This document shows, one piece after another, positions 24,926 to 33,142 of a stretch of 64,000 nucleotides of DNA. Numbering within the stretch: position 1 is the stretch's first letter; every line of letters begins with the position of its first letter. Both the position numbers and the translations under genes were made by a program. Location: the NCBI RefSeq assembly GCF_902497555.1, contig NZ_CABVGP010000002.1:2864501-2928500 (forward strand). The letters are read 5' to 3'. Origin of the DNA: Amycolatopsis camponoti (GTDB taxonomy: Bacteria > Actinomycetota > Actinomycetes > Mycobacteriales > Pseudonocardiaceae). The notes below the pieces were generated by a model that was not told the origin of the DNA, did no database searches, and was given only the letters and a program-made list of their open reading frames with translations.

Positions 24926-25996
24926 GTGCGCGTCGGCATCGAAGAAGACCTGGAAACCCGCGCCGACATCGCCGTCCGCGGAGTGCGTGTGGACGCACCT
25001 GTGCAGCGCAGCAAAGGCGCCGGGCCGAGCGACGACGGCCACCTGGTGGTCGACGGTGCCAACGCCACGCTGCCGCTGAACCCCGACAGCCCGTACGCCG
25101 TCCGCGACGGCCGGATCTTCCGCGAGACGGTCGATCTCGGCCTGAGCGTCGCGCCGGTCGGCCGGCCGCGGTTCTACGATCTGTCCACAGCGGACGGTGT
25201 GCCGTACCGGAAGATCGCTCTGCTGCACGGGAAGGACGTTCTCGCGACGACCGTCGTGCAGACGTGCATCCGGTACACCGAGGACCAGCGCTGCCGGTTC
25301 TGCACCATCGAGGAGTCGCTGCGGGCGGGGTCCACAGTGGCCGCGAAGACCCCGCAGCAGCTCGCGGAAGTCGCCGAGGCGGCGGTGCGGCTCGACGGCG
25401 TCCGGCAGATGGTGATGACGACCGGCACGACGTCCGGGCCCGACCGCGGCGCGCGGCACCTCGTGCGGTGCGTCCGGGCGGTGCTCGACGCCGTGCCGGG
25501 GCTGCCGATCCAGGTGCAGATCGAGCCGCCGGGCGATCTCGGTGTACTGCAGGACCTGCGCGACGCCGGGGCGACGTCGATCGGCATCCACGTCGAGTCG
25601 CTGGACGACGACGTCCGGCGGCGCTGGATGCCGGGCAAGTCGACCGTGCCGCTGGCGGAGTACGAAGCCGCGTGGGCGGAAGCGGTCCGCGTCTTCGGCC
25701 GCAACCGCGTCTCGACGTACTTGCTGATCGGACTCGGCGAGGATCCGGACTCCCTTGTGGATGGTGCCGGACGGCTGATCGACCTGGGCGTCTACCCGTT
25801 CGCCGTGCCGATGCGGCCGATGGTCGGCACGCTGGCCCGGCGGGACGGCGCGACCGCGCCTTCGCCCGCGCTGGTCGCCGACGTCACCGGCCGGATCGCC
25901 GCGCTGCTGCGGGCGGCCGGGATGACCGGCGCCGACCAGGGCGCGGGCTGCGCCGCGTGCGGTGCCTGCGGCCTGCTCAGCGCGGCGGGTGGCTGA
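24926..25996 (+). CDS. nitD: MSMEG_0568-family radical SAM protein
   Basis: A 356-residue radical SAM protein of the MSMEG_0568/NitD family. The cluster-binding Cys lie in TCIRYTEDQRCRFCTIEESL at residues 114, 123 and 126, i.e. CX8CX2C rather than the canonical CX3CX2C. A second Cys group, CAACGAC (342, 345, 348), ends the protein and could hold an auxiliary iron-sulfur cluster. QIEPPGDLGVL and GIHVESLDDDVRRRWMPGK match the core barrel. The start is GTG. The substrate is unknown. Confidence 0.88.
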   Translation: MRVGIEEDLETRADIAVRGVRVDAPVQRSKGAGPSDDGHLVVDGANATLPLNPDSPYAVRDGRIFRETVDLGLSVAPVGRPRFYDLSTADGVPYRKIALLHGKDVLATTVVQTCIRYTEDQRCRFCTIEESLRAGSTVAAKTPQQLAEVAEAAVRLDGVRQMVMTTGTTSGPDRGARHLVRCVRAVLDAVPGLPIQVQIEPPGDLGVLQDLRDAGATSIGIHVESLDDDVRRRWMPGKSTVPLAEYEAAWAEAVRVFGRNRVSTYLLIGLGEDPDSLVDGAGRLIDLGVYPFAVPMRPMVGTLARRDGATAPSPALVADVTGRIAALLRAAGMTGADQGAGCAACGACGLLSAAGG

Positions 25997-27368
25997 CGTG
26001 GACCACGACATCCTCGCGTTGCTGGGTGACGTCCGCAGTGTCGCGGCCCGCCCGGCGTTCTCCATCGGCGAAGCCGGCCACAGTGGACTGACCGCGTACC
26101 GCGCGTTGCGCCACGACGCTTTCGTGGCGCGGCAGGGACTCTTCGCCGGACACGACCTCGACGACCACGACACCGACCCGCGCACCCTGGTCCTGGTCGC
26201 CCGGGACAACCACAACACGGTGCTGGGTGGCGTTCGCCTCGGCCCGGCGACCGACGGATCCGACATCGGGTGGTGGCAGGGTGGCCGCCTGGTCGTCGCG
26301 CCCGGCTCGCCGGCCGGGATCGGCTCCGCGCTGGTGCGCGCGGCCTGCGCCCGGGCCGAAGCCGAAGGCGCGCTGCGGTTCGAGGCGACCGTCCAGACGC
26401 GCACCGAGCGGATGTTCACCCGGCTCGGCTGGCAGCGGGTGCGGCCGGTGGTCGTGGCCGGCCACGACCACGTGCTGATGCGGTGGCCGATCGGCCGGAT
26501 CGCCGCGCTGGCCCGCTCGACCAAGGCCGCGCTCGGCCCGCTGCTGCAAGGACTGACCGGCGCACCCGGCTTCATCGGCGACGACGGTGTGCCGCTACCC
26601 GGCACCGACGTCGTCGCGGCCTGCGACGCGATCATCCCGTCGATGGTCGAGCGCGACCCGGAATGGGCGGGCTGGTGCTCGGTCCTGGTGAACCTCAACG
26701 ACCTGGCCGCGATGGGCGCCACCCCGACCGGGCTGCTCGACGCGCTCGGTGCGCGTGACGCGTCGTTCGCCGCCAGAGTCCTGAGTGGACTGCGGAAGGC
26801 GAGCGAGGCGTACGGCGTGCCGGTGCTCGGCGGGCACACGCAATTCGGCGTCCCGGCCTCGCTTTCGGTGACGGCGCTGGGCCGGACCGCCGACCCGGTG
26901 CCCGGTGGTGGCGGCAAGCCGGGGCAGCGCGTCTGGCTCACCGCCGACCTCGGCGGCGGCTGGCGGCCGGGCTACACCGGACGCCAGTGGGACTCGACCA
27001 GTTCCCGCCGCACGCCCGAGCTGCGGGAACTGCTCGGCTCGGTCGCGAAGGCCCGGCCGCCGGCGGCCAAGGACGTCTCGATGGCCGGGATCGCGGGCAC
27101 CCTCGGCATGCTCGCCGAGGCGTCCGGCTGCGGCGCCGTGCTGGACGTCGAGCGCGTGCCGCGGCCGCGCGGAGCATCCACAGGGGACTGGCTGACCTGC
27201 TTCCCGGGCTTCGCGATGCTGACCACGGGCGCACCCGCGCCCGCGGGCTCGGCGGTCACCGCGGACTGCGGCGAACTGGTCGCGGGCACCGGCGTCACAC
27301 TGCGCTGGCCCGACGGCGAATCGACGCCCGCCATCGACGGCGGCGTCACCGGATTGGGGAACTCATGA
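25989..27368 (+). CDS. Fused GNAT acetyltransferase / AIR-synthase-related protein
   Basis: A 459-residue protein with two domains. Residues 1-165 form a GNAT-like domain (GGVRLGPATDGSDIGWWQGG, then VAPGSPAGIGSALVRAACAR, the acetyl-CoA loop). Residues 175-459 are AIR-synthase (PurM)-related, with VLVNLNDLAAMGATPTGLLD, YGVPVLGGHTQFGVPASLSV and a DVSMAGIAGTLGMLAEASGC stretch. In other Nit1C clusters these are separate proteins (NitE and NitF; sll0786 and sll0787). The start may be GTG 25989 (8-bp overlap with the radical SAM gene) or GTG 25998. It likely activates a small molecule with ATP. Confidence 0.85.
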   Translation: MADVDHDILALLGDVRSVAARPAFSIGEAGHSGLTAYRALRHDAFVARQGLFAGHDLDDHDTDPRTLVLVARDNHNTVLGGVRLGPATDGSDIGWWQGGRLVVAPGSPAGIGSALVRAACARAEAEGALRFEATVQTRTERMFTRLGWQRVRPVVVAGHDHVLMRWPIGRIAALARSTKAALGPLLQGLTGAPGFIGDDGVPLPGTDVVAACDAIIPSMVERDPEWAGWCSVLVNLNDLAAMGATPTGLLDALGARDASFAARVLSGLRKASEAYGVPVLGGHTQFGVPASLSVTALGRTADPVPGGGGKPGQRVWLTADLGGGWRPGYTGRQWDSTSSRRTPELRELLGSVAKARPPAAKDVSMAGIAGTLGMLAEASGCGAVLDVERVPRPRGASTGDWLTCFPGFAMLTTGAPAPAGSAVTADCGELVAGTGVTLRWPDGESTPAIDGGVTGLGNS

Positions 27369-28195
27369 CGACGCTGAGGATGGCCGCGGTCGCCGCGCCG
27401 TTCGACCGTGACCTCGAGGGCGACTTCGCCCGCATCGAGAAGCTGATCGGCGAGGCGAAGGCCGAGGGGGTCCGGCTGCTGGCCCTGCCCGAAGCGGCGC
27501 TCGGGGGCTACCTCGCCAACCTCGACGGCGGTGCCGAGGGGCCACCCGCGCTGGCCGCCGACGGCCCGGAGATCGGGCGGCTGGCCGCCCTGGCCGGTGA
27601 CCTCGTCGTCACGGCGGGGTACTGCGAACTCGCCGACGGCCGCCGCTACAACTCCGCGGTCTGCGTGACCGGCGACGGCGTCCTGGGCCACCACCGCAAG
27701 GTGCACCAGCCCCTGGCCGAAAACGCCAGCTACGGCGCCGGCCGCGGGTTCGCCGCGTTCGACACGCCGGTCGGGCGGCTGGGCATGATGATCTGCTACG
27801 ACAAGGCTTTCCCCGAGTCGGCGCGGGCGCTCGCCCTCGACGGCGCCGAGGTCGTCGTCTGCATGAGCGCCTGGCCCGGCAGCCGGACCAACGCGGCTCC
27901 CGACCTGGCCCAGGACCGCTGGAAGCGGCGGTTCGACCTGTTCGACCGGGCCCGCGCGCTGGAGAACCAGATCGTCTGGGTCTCGGCCAACCAGTCCGGC
28001 ACCTTCGGCGACCTCCGGTTCGTCGCGGGCGCGAAGATCGTCGACCCCGGCGGTGAGGTCGTCGCCGACACCGGGGTCGCCGAAGGCATGGCGATCGCCG
28101 AGTTCGACGTCCAGGCCGCGCTGGCCACGGCGCGGCGGTCGATGGGACACCTGGCGGACAGACGGCCCGACGCCTACCCGGTTAGTGTCCCGTGA
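27365..28195 (+). CDS. nitC: Nitrilase-superfamily enzyme, Nit1C type
   Basis: A 276-residue carbon-nitrogen hydrolase with the full catalytic triad: Glu43 in LPEAALGGY, Lys112 in HRKVHQ and Cys144 in MMICYDKAFPE. It matches the sll0784/NitC nitrilase family, which in Pseudomonas fluorescens has been linked to cyanide assimilation together with the rest of Nit1C. Start overlaps the upstream stop (ATGA). The next gene is a clear tandem paralogue that has lost two of these residues. Confidence 0.9.
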   Translation: MTTLRMAAVAAPFDRDLEGDFARIEKLIGEAKAEGVRLLALPEAALGGYLANLDGGAEGPPALAADGPEIGRLAALAGDLVVTAGYCELADGRRYNSAVCVTGDGVLGHHRKVHQPLAENASYGAGRGFAAFDTPVGRLGMMICYDKAFPESARALALDGAEVVVCMSAWPGSRTNAAPDLAQDRWKRRFDLFDRARALENQIVWVSANQSGTFGDLRFVAGAKIVDPGGEVVADTGVAEGMAIAEFDVQAALATARRSMGHLADRRPDAYPVSVP

Positions 28196-29026
28196 ATGGG
28201 GCAGATCCGGATCGCCGCCGTCGCCGCGCACTTCGGCCGCGACCTCGACTTCGACCTGCAGCGCATCGCGACGCTGATCGACCACGCGCGCTCGTCGGGC
28301 GCGGCGTTGCTGGTGCTGCCGGACGCGGCGCTCGGCGGGTACCTCGCCGACCTGCGCCACCCGGACCCGGAAGCGCTCCCGCCGGCCCTCGACCCCGACG
28401 GGCCGGAGCTGAAGGCCGTCCGGTCGCTGGCCGCGGAGATGGTGGTCTGCGTCGGCTACTGCGAAGCGGACGGGCCACGCCGCTACAACTCCGCGGTGTG
28501 CGTCACCGGCGACGGCGTGCTCGGCCGGCACCGCAAGGTGCACCAGCCGCCGGGGGAGAGCATCGCCTACGAGGCGGGTGACCGGTTCGCCGCGTTCGAC
28601 ACGCCGGTCGGGCGGCTGGGCATGCTGATCGACTACGACAAGACGTTCCCCGAGTCGGCCCGGTCCCTCGCCGTCGACGGCGCCGACATCGTCGCCTGCC
28701 TGAGCGCGTGGCCGACCAGCATCACCAACCGGGCGCCGCGGATGGCGCAGGACCGCCAGTCACGGCTGTTCGACCTCTACGACCAGGCGCGGGCGGCGGA
28801 GAACCAGGTCGTGCTCGTCTCGTCCAACCAGACGGGCGCGATGGGCGGGATGCGGTTCCTCGGCCAGGCCAAGGTCGTCGGGCCGGGCGGGGAGATCCTC
28901 GCCCGGACCTGGTCGAAGGCCGGCATCGCGGTCGCCGAGCTGGACGTCGGGCAGGAGCTCGCGAACGCCCGCCGGGTCCTGCACCACCTGGGGGAACGGA
29001 AACCGTCGGTGTACCGGGAGGCCTGA
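28196..29026 (+). CDS. Nitrilase paralogue with altered active site
   Basis: A 276-residue tandem paralogue of the preceding nitrilase, beginning immediately after its stop codon. Identical blocks include RRYNSAVCVTGDGVLG, HRKVHQP, FAAFDTPVGRLGM and FPESAR. The general base Glu is replaced by Asp43 (PDAALGGY) and the nucleophilic Cys by Asp146 (LIDYDKTFPES), while Lys114 stays. Both substitutions are clean GAC codons. Without Cys it cannot form the thioimidate intermediate, so a structural, regulatory or ligand-binding partner of the active nitrilase is inferred. The frame is intact, so it is not a decaying gene. Confidence 0.88.
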   Translation: MGQIRIAAVAAHFGRDLDFDLQRIATLIDHARSSGAALLVLPDAALGGYLADLRHPDPEALPPALDPDGPELKAVRSLAAEMVVCVGYCEADGPRRYNSAVCVTGDGVLGRHRKVHQPPGESIAYEAGDRFAAFDTPVGRLGMLIDYDKTFPESARSLAVDGADIVACLSAWPTSITNRAPRMAQDRQSRLFDLYDQARAAENQVVLVSSNQTGAMGGMRFLGQAKVVGPGGEILARTWSKAGIAVAELDVGQELANARRVLHHLGERKPSVYREA

Positions 29027-30072
29027 TGCGCATCGCCCTGCTGAGCTACTCGACCAAGCCGCGCGGCGGCGTCGTGCACACGCTCGCCCTGGCCGAGGCA
29101 CTGGCGGCGCTCGGTGAGGACGTCACCGTGTGGACGCTCGGGCGAGGCGGCGACGCGGGGTTCTTCCGGCCGGTGGACCCCGCGGTGCGGCAGGCGATCG
29201 TCCCCTTCCCGGACGTCCCCGGCGAGAGCGTCGGCGAGCGGATCCTGCGCTCGATCGCGGTGCTGCGGGCCGCGTTCACCCCGGACGCGCACGACATCGT
29301 GCACGCGCAGGACTGCATCAGCGCGAACGCCGTCGACCGGTGCGTCCGCACGATCCACCACCTCGACACCTTCACGACGCCGGAGCTGGCGGCCTGCCAC
29401 GAACGCGCGATCGTCCGGCCGTACGCGCACATCTGCGTGTCGGCGTCCGTCGCCGCCGAGGTGCGCGACGGCTGGGGCATCGAGGCCGCGGTGATTCCCA
29501 ACGGCGTCGACTACGACCGCTTCGCGACCGCGCCGCGTACCTCTTCGCGGGGGCGATACGTCCTGGCGGTGGGTGGGATCGAGCCGCGGAAGGGCTCGCT
29601 GGACCTGCTGGAGGCGTATGCGTTGCTGGCCGAGCCGGACCTCCGGCTGCTCATCGCCGGCGGCGAGACGCTGTTCGACTACCGCGACTACCGGACGCGC
29701 TGGGAGAAGCGCGCCGCCGAGCTGGGCGTCTCGCCGGTCGTGCTGGGCGCGGTGGCGCACGACGAGCTGCCGTCGCTGACGGCTTCGGCGGCGGTGTTCG
29801 CCTTTCCCTCCACCAAGGAGGGTTTCGGGCTGGCCGCGATGGAGGCTCTGGCGGCCGGGGTGCCGGTGGTGACGCGCGATCTGCCGGTGCTGCGGGAGGT
29901 CTTCGGCGGCGCCGCGCGGTTCGCCACCGACCCACCCGGCTTCGCCCGGGAACTGCGGGCCGCGCTCGAGGGCGCCGACCCGGCGCCCGGGCGGGCACTG
30001 GCCCGGGGCTACCGGTGGACCGCGGCCGCCGAGGCCCACCGGGACTTCTACCGGAGCCTGCGCGCCCGGTGA
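29026..30072 (+). CDS. MSMEG_0565-family glycosyltransferase
   Basis: A 348-residue GT4-type (GT-B fold) glycosyltransferase: SYSTKPRGGVVHTLALAEAL at the N-terminus, AVIPNGVDYDRF mid-protein, VGGIEPRKGSLDLLEAYALL, and the EX7E donor site FPSTKEGFGLAAMEALAAG. It matches the MSMEG_0565 family found only in these clusters. It is the last gene, starting on the previous stop (TGATG). A sugar-conjugated product or carrier is implied but not identified. Confidence 0.88.
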   Translation: MRIALLSYSTKPRGGVVHTLALAEALAALGEDVTVWTLGRGGDAGFFRPVDPAVRQAIVPFPDVPGESVGERILRSIAVLRAAFTPDAHDIVHAQDCISANAVDRCVRTIHHLDTFTTPELAACHERAIVRPYAHICVSASVAAEVRDGWGIEAAVIPNGVDYDRFATAPRTSSRGRYVLAVGGIEPRKGSLDLLEAYALLAEPDLRLLIAGGETLFDYRDYRTRWEKRAAELGVSPVVLGAVAHDELPSLTASAAVFAFPSTKEGFGLAAMEALAAGVPVVTRDLPVLREVFGGAARFATDPPGFARELRAALEGADPAPGRALARGYRWTAAAEAHRDFYRSLRAR

Positions 30073-30183
30073 CCCCGATCGGCCTCGGCCGAGGGCGGCG
30101 CGGGGTGGCTGCGGGCCGACGGTGGCGATCCGTCCGATGACCGGCCCTTGCGCGGACGACTGCGGAGACTTAGCCTCATTAAA

Positions 30184-30196
30184 CTACAACTTGTAG
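30184..30196. promoter_or_regulatory. TetR operator candidate CTACAAcTTGTAG
   Basis: Perfect 6-bp arms around one base, 15 bp before the TetR start at 30212 and embedded in a locally AT-rich stretch. Likely autoregulatory site. Confidence 0.6.
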
Positions 30197-30211
30197 CGCA
30201 ATGGAGGCGGG

Positions 30212-30787
30212 ATGCCTGGTCGTCACCGAGACCCCGAGCTGGAGAAGCGGCTCACGGCCGCGGCGTGGGCCCTGCTGCAGAGCCGGGGTTACGACGCGCT
30301 GAAGCTGACCGAGGTCGCCGCGCAGGCCCAGGCCCACCGCACCGATGTCTACCGGCGGTGGTCGAGCAAGGCGCAGCTCGTCGTCGACGTGCTGGCCGAA
30401 CACCTGCCGCCGGTCTCCGGTCACGACACCGGATCGCTTCGTTCCGACCTGCGGGCCATCGTCGAGGACTTCGCGGCTTCCTGGTCCTCGTCCTGGATCG
30501 ACGGGCTCATGGGGCTCGTCGCCGACCTGCACCGCGAACCCGACGCCGAACTCGCCTTCCGGAAGATGGCCGAGGGCCGAGGCGAGCCGCTGCGCACCGC
30601 CCTCACCCGGGCGGTGGGACGAGGTGAGCTCGGCGATCTTCCCGACCTGTCCCTCGCCGGAGATCTGATCGAGGGCCCGCTGATGCACCGCCGGATGCTG
30701 GGCCGGCAACCGCTGACGCCGGACTACCTCGACGCCGTCGCCGCCTTGGCCCACGGAGTGCTGACCGGGCCCGCGGTGGCTCGGTGA
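30212..30787 (+). CDS. TetR-family regulator
   Basis: A 191-residue TetR protein. Its DNA-binding domain reads GYDALKLTEVAAQAQAHRTD then VYRRWSSKAQLVVDVL (about residues 26-62). The C-terminal domain is of the TetR_C_11 type found in antibiotic/lipid efflux regulators. The ribosome site GGAGG lies ahead of ATG 30212. Its stop overlaps the GTG start of the amidase, so it heads an operon of regulator, amidase, hydrolase and MFS transporter that ends at the hairpin at 34446. Confidence 0.9.
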   Translation: MPGRHRDPELEKRLTAAAWALLQSRGYDALKLTEVAAQAQAHRTDVYRRWSSKAQLVVDVLAEHLPPVSGHDTGSLRSDLRAIVEDFAASWSSSWIDGLMGLVADLHREPDAELAFRKMAEGRGEPLRTALTRAVGRGELGDLPDLSLAGDLIEGPLMHRRMLGRQPLTPDYLDAVAALAHGVLTGPAVAR

Positions 30788-32214
30788 GCGGCGGACTCCA
30801 CGAGCTTTCCGCCGTGGCACAACTGGCCGCCCTGCGCACGGGCGACGTCAGCTCGCGCGAGCTGACGGAACACTACCTGGGACGCATCGAGAAGCTCGAC
30901 GGCGAACTCGGCGCCTTCGCCACCGTCACGCCGGACCTCGCCCTGGAAGAGGCCGCCGGCGCGGATCGGCGCATCGCCCGGGGGGAGTGGTCGCCCCTGC
31001 TGGGACTTCCCTCGGGCATCAAGGACCTGTACCCGGCGGCGGGCGTGCGGACGACCTTCGGGTCGGCCGCCTTGGCGGAGTTCCGCCCGCCCGCCGACAG
31101 CTGGACGGCCGGGCTGCTGCGGCAAGCCGGTGCCGTGCTCGTCGGGAAGACCACCACCGCGGAGTTCGGCGCCACCTGCTACACCGACAACGACGTGACC
31201 GGGCGGCCGGCCGTCACCCCGTACGACCTGACGCGCTACGCGAGCGGTTCCAGCGGAGGCGCGGCCGCCGCGGTCGCCGCCGGGCTGCTGCCGCTGGCCC
31301 ACGCGGGCGACGGGGCCGGGTCGACCCGCACGCCCGCGGCGACCTGCCACCTCGTCGGCGTCAAGCCCAGCCGCGGGCTGGTCAGCTCGTCGGTGCCGCC
31401 GACTTCGCCGACCAGCACGACGATCGAAGGCCCGATCGCCCGGACGGTCGAGGACGCCGCGCTGCTGCTGGACGTGCTGGCGCACCCTTGGAGCGGAGAC
31501 CCGGACGGCTGGCGGGCCGACGGCAGCTTCGCCGACGCCGTCGGGCGGCCACCGGCGCGCCGGCGCATCGCCGTGTGGACGGACCCGGGCTTCGGTGACG
31601 TCCGCCGGCATCCGGAGGTGGTCCGTGCCGTGGAGCGCACGGCTGGCCTGCTTCAGGAGCTGGGGCACGAGGTGCGGGAGGTGAAGATCCCGGCCGCCTG
31701 CGACGATCCGGTACGCCTGGCGCTGCGCACGCACTTCGCCGCTTCCGTGCACGCGGCCGTGCGGTCGCTGGTTCCGCCCGGCCGCCGGGGCCTCCTCCGG
31801 CCGTACACCCGGTACTTGTGGGCCGAAGGGGAAGCGCTTTCCGGCGCTGCTCTCTTCGCGGCGCACCGGGTACTGGCGCAGTACGCAAGCGCTTTCGAGA
31901 CGGCGCTGGCGAGCTTCGACGTCGCACTGACGCCGGTGACGAACGGGCCGCCGGTTCCCCTCGGGTACTTCGAGGCCGGCGGGGTGACGGGGATCGCCGA
32001 CACGATGCTGGCCTGGTCGGCCCCGACGCCGTGGGCCAACTGGACCGGCCGGCCCGCGGTGTCCCTGCCGTCGCACCTCGACGGCGACGGCCTGCCGTAC
32101 GGCGTGCAGCTCGTCGGACGCCGGCGTGACGACGCTTCGCTGCTCGCCCTCGCCGCCCAGCTCGAACGCTCGGCTCCGTGGAACGACGTCCATCCGTCCT
32201 GCTGGGATGATTGA
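30784..32214 (+). CDS. Amidase-signature-family amidohydrolase
   Basis: A 476-residue amidase-signature enzyme with Lys80 (GIKDLY), the Gly/Ser-rich stretch ASGSSGG (Ser156/157, cis-Ser) and nucleophile Ser180 in [10 protein letters not shown]. The last is a variant of the usual DxGGSIRxPA, with Ala for Gly and Thr for Ile. The whole fold length is present. It should hydrolyse an acyl amide in the cytoplasm. The operon partner MFS protein may import the amide or export the product. Confidence 0.88.
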   Translation: MSGGLHELSAVAQLAALRTGDVSSRELTEHYLGRIEKLDGELGAFATVTPDLALEEAAGADRRIARGEWSPLLGLPSGIKDLYPAAGVRTTFGSAALAEFRPPADSWTAGLLRQAGAVLVGKTTTAEFGATCYTDNDVTGRPAVTPYDLTRYASGSSGGAAAAVAAGLLPLAHAGDGAGSTRTPAATCHLVGVKPSRGLVSSSVPPTSPTSTTIEGPIARTVEDAALLLDVLAHPWSGDPDGWRADGSFADAVGRPPARRRIAVWTDPGFGDVRRHPEVVRAVERTAGLLQELGHEVREVKIPAACDDPVRLALRTHFAASVHAAVRSLVPPGRRGLLRPYTRYLWAEGEALSGAALFAAHRVLAQYASAFETALASFDVALTPVTNGPPVPLGYFEAGGVTGIADTMLAWSAPTPWANWTGRPAVSLPSHLDGDGLPYGVQLVGRRRDDASLLALAAQLERSAPWNDVHPSCWDD

Positions 32215-32227
32215 GAGGCCACGCCTG

Positions 32228-33142
32228 ATGAAAACGCACACGCACCGTCCAGGGAGCCCGGGCCACCTCGATCCCGGCGCGGGGCTGACCGAGGCGTTCG
32301 TCGCGCTGCCCGACGGGCGACGGCTGCGGTCCGTCACCGCCGGCGAGGGCGACGGACCGCTGGTCGTGTTCGAAGCCGGCATGAGCGCGCCGGCCGCGTC
32401 GTGGGTGCACACCCAGCGCGAGATCGGCGCCCGCACCCGCACGGTGGCCTACGACCGGGCCGGGTACGGCGGAAGCGATCCGGACCCGCGGGACCGGACG
32501 GTCGAGCGGCTCGCCGACGACCTCGCCGGCCTCCTCGACGGCCTCGGGGAGAGCCGGCCGGTGGTCCTGGTCGGGCACAGCTGGGGCGGACCCGTCATCC
32601 GGCTGTTCGCCGAACGCCGTCCGCACCGGGTCGCCGGCCTCGTCTTCGTCGACGCGACCGTCGCCGAGCTCGTGAGCGGCCGCGGCGCCCGGATCCTGTC
32701 CTGGTCGTTCGGCGCGCTGGCGGTGCTCGCGCGCCTGGGCGGACGGAACCTGGTCGCGAAGCTGACCCTGCCGCGGTTCTCCGGCGCCATCGCCGAGTCC
32801 GATGTGGACGTCATCCTTCGCGACTACGCATGTGCCCGGGCGATGCGCGCCGGACGCCGCGAGGCGGCCCAGGTGGTCCCGGCGCTGGCGACGATGCGCC
32901 GTCTCCAGGCCGCCGGAACCCCGGCTGTGCCCACGATCTGCCTGCAGGCCGGGCGGCTCGACCGCGGGATGTCCCGGACCCGCCCCCGGTTCAACCGGGT
33001 CGCGGCCGAGCTGATGGCCGCCGTGCCGGACGGGCGCGTGGTCGTCGTCGAAGACACCGGGCACCTCATCCCGCAGGAGAACCCCGCGGTCGTGCGCGAG
33101 GCGATCCTGGAGATCGTCGACGCCGTGGCAGGCCGGCGGTGA
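32228..33142 (+). CDS. Alpha/beta-fold hydrolase
   Basis: A hydrolase of about 304 residues: AYDRAGYGGSDPDPR, the nucleophile elbow GHSWGG (Ser118), and the catalytic His in TGHLIPQENP (His279). ATG 32228 with GAGAGG about ten bases upstream was chosen; ATG 32207 is possible and would overlap the amidase. It is of the haloperoxidase/proline-iminopeptidase-like group, with esterase or lactonase function inferred. It sits in the amidase operon and its last codons overlap the transporter start (GTGA). Confidence 0.87.
   Translation: MKTHTHRPGSPGHLDPGAGLTEAFVALPDGRRLRSVTAGEGDGPLVVFEAGMSAPAASWVHTQREIGARTRTVAYDRAGYGGSDPDPRDRTVERLADDLAGLLDGLGESRPVVLVGHSWGGPVIRLFAERRPHRVAGLVFVDATVAELVSGRGARILSWSFGALAVLARLGGRNLVAKLTLPRFSGAIAESDVDVILRDYACARAMRAGRREAAQVVPALATMRRLQAAGTPAVPTICLQAGRLDRGMSRTRPRFNRVAAELMAAVPDGRVVVVEDTGHLIPQENPAVVREAILEIVDAVAGRR

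Noticed and set aside
28196..29026. Treating the second nitrilase as a pseudogene
   Set aside because: The frame is complete, length equals the active copy, starts right after its stop, and conserved blocks remain; only two catalytic residues differ.
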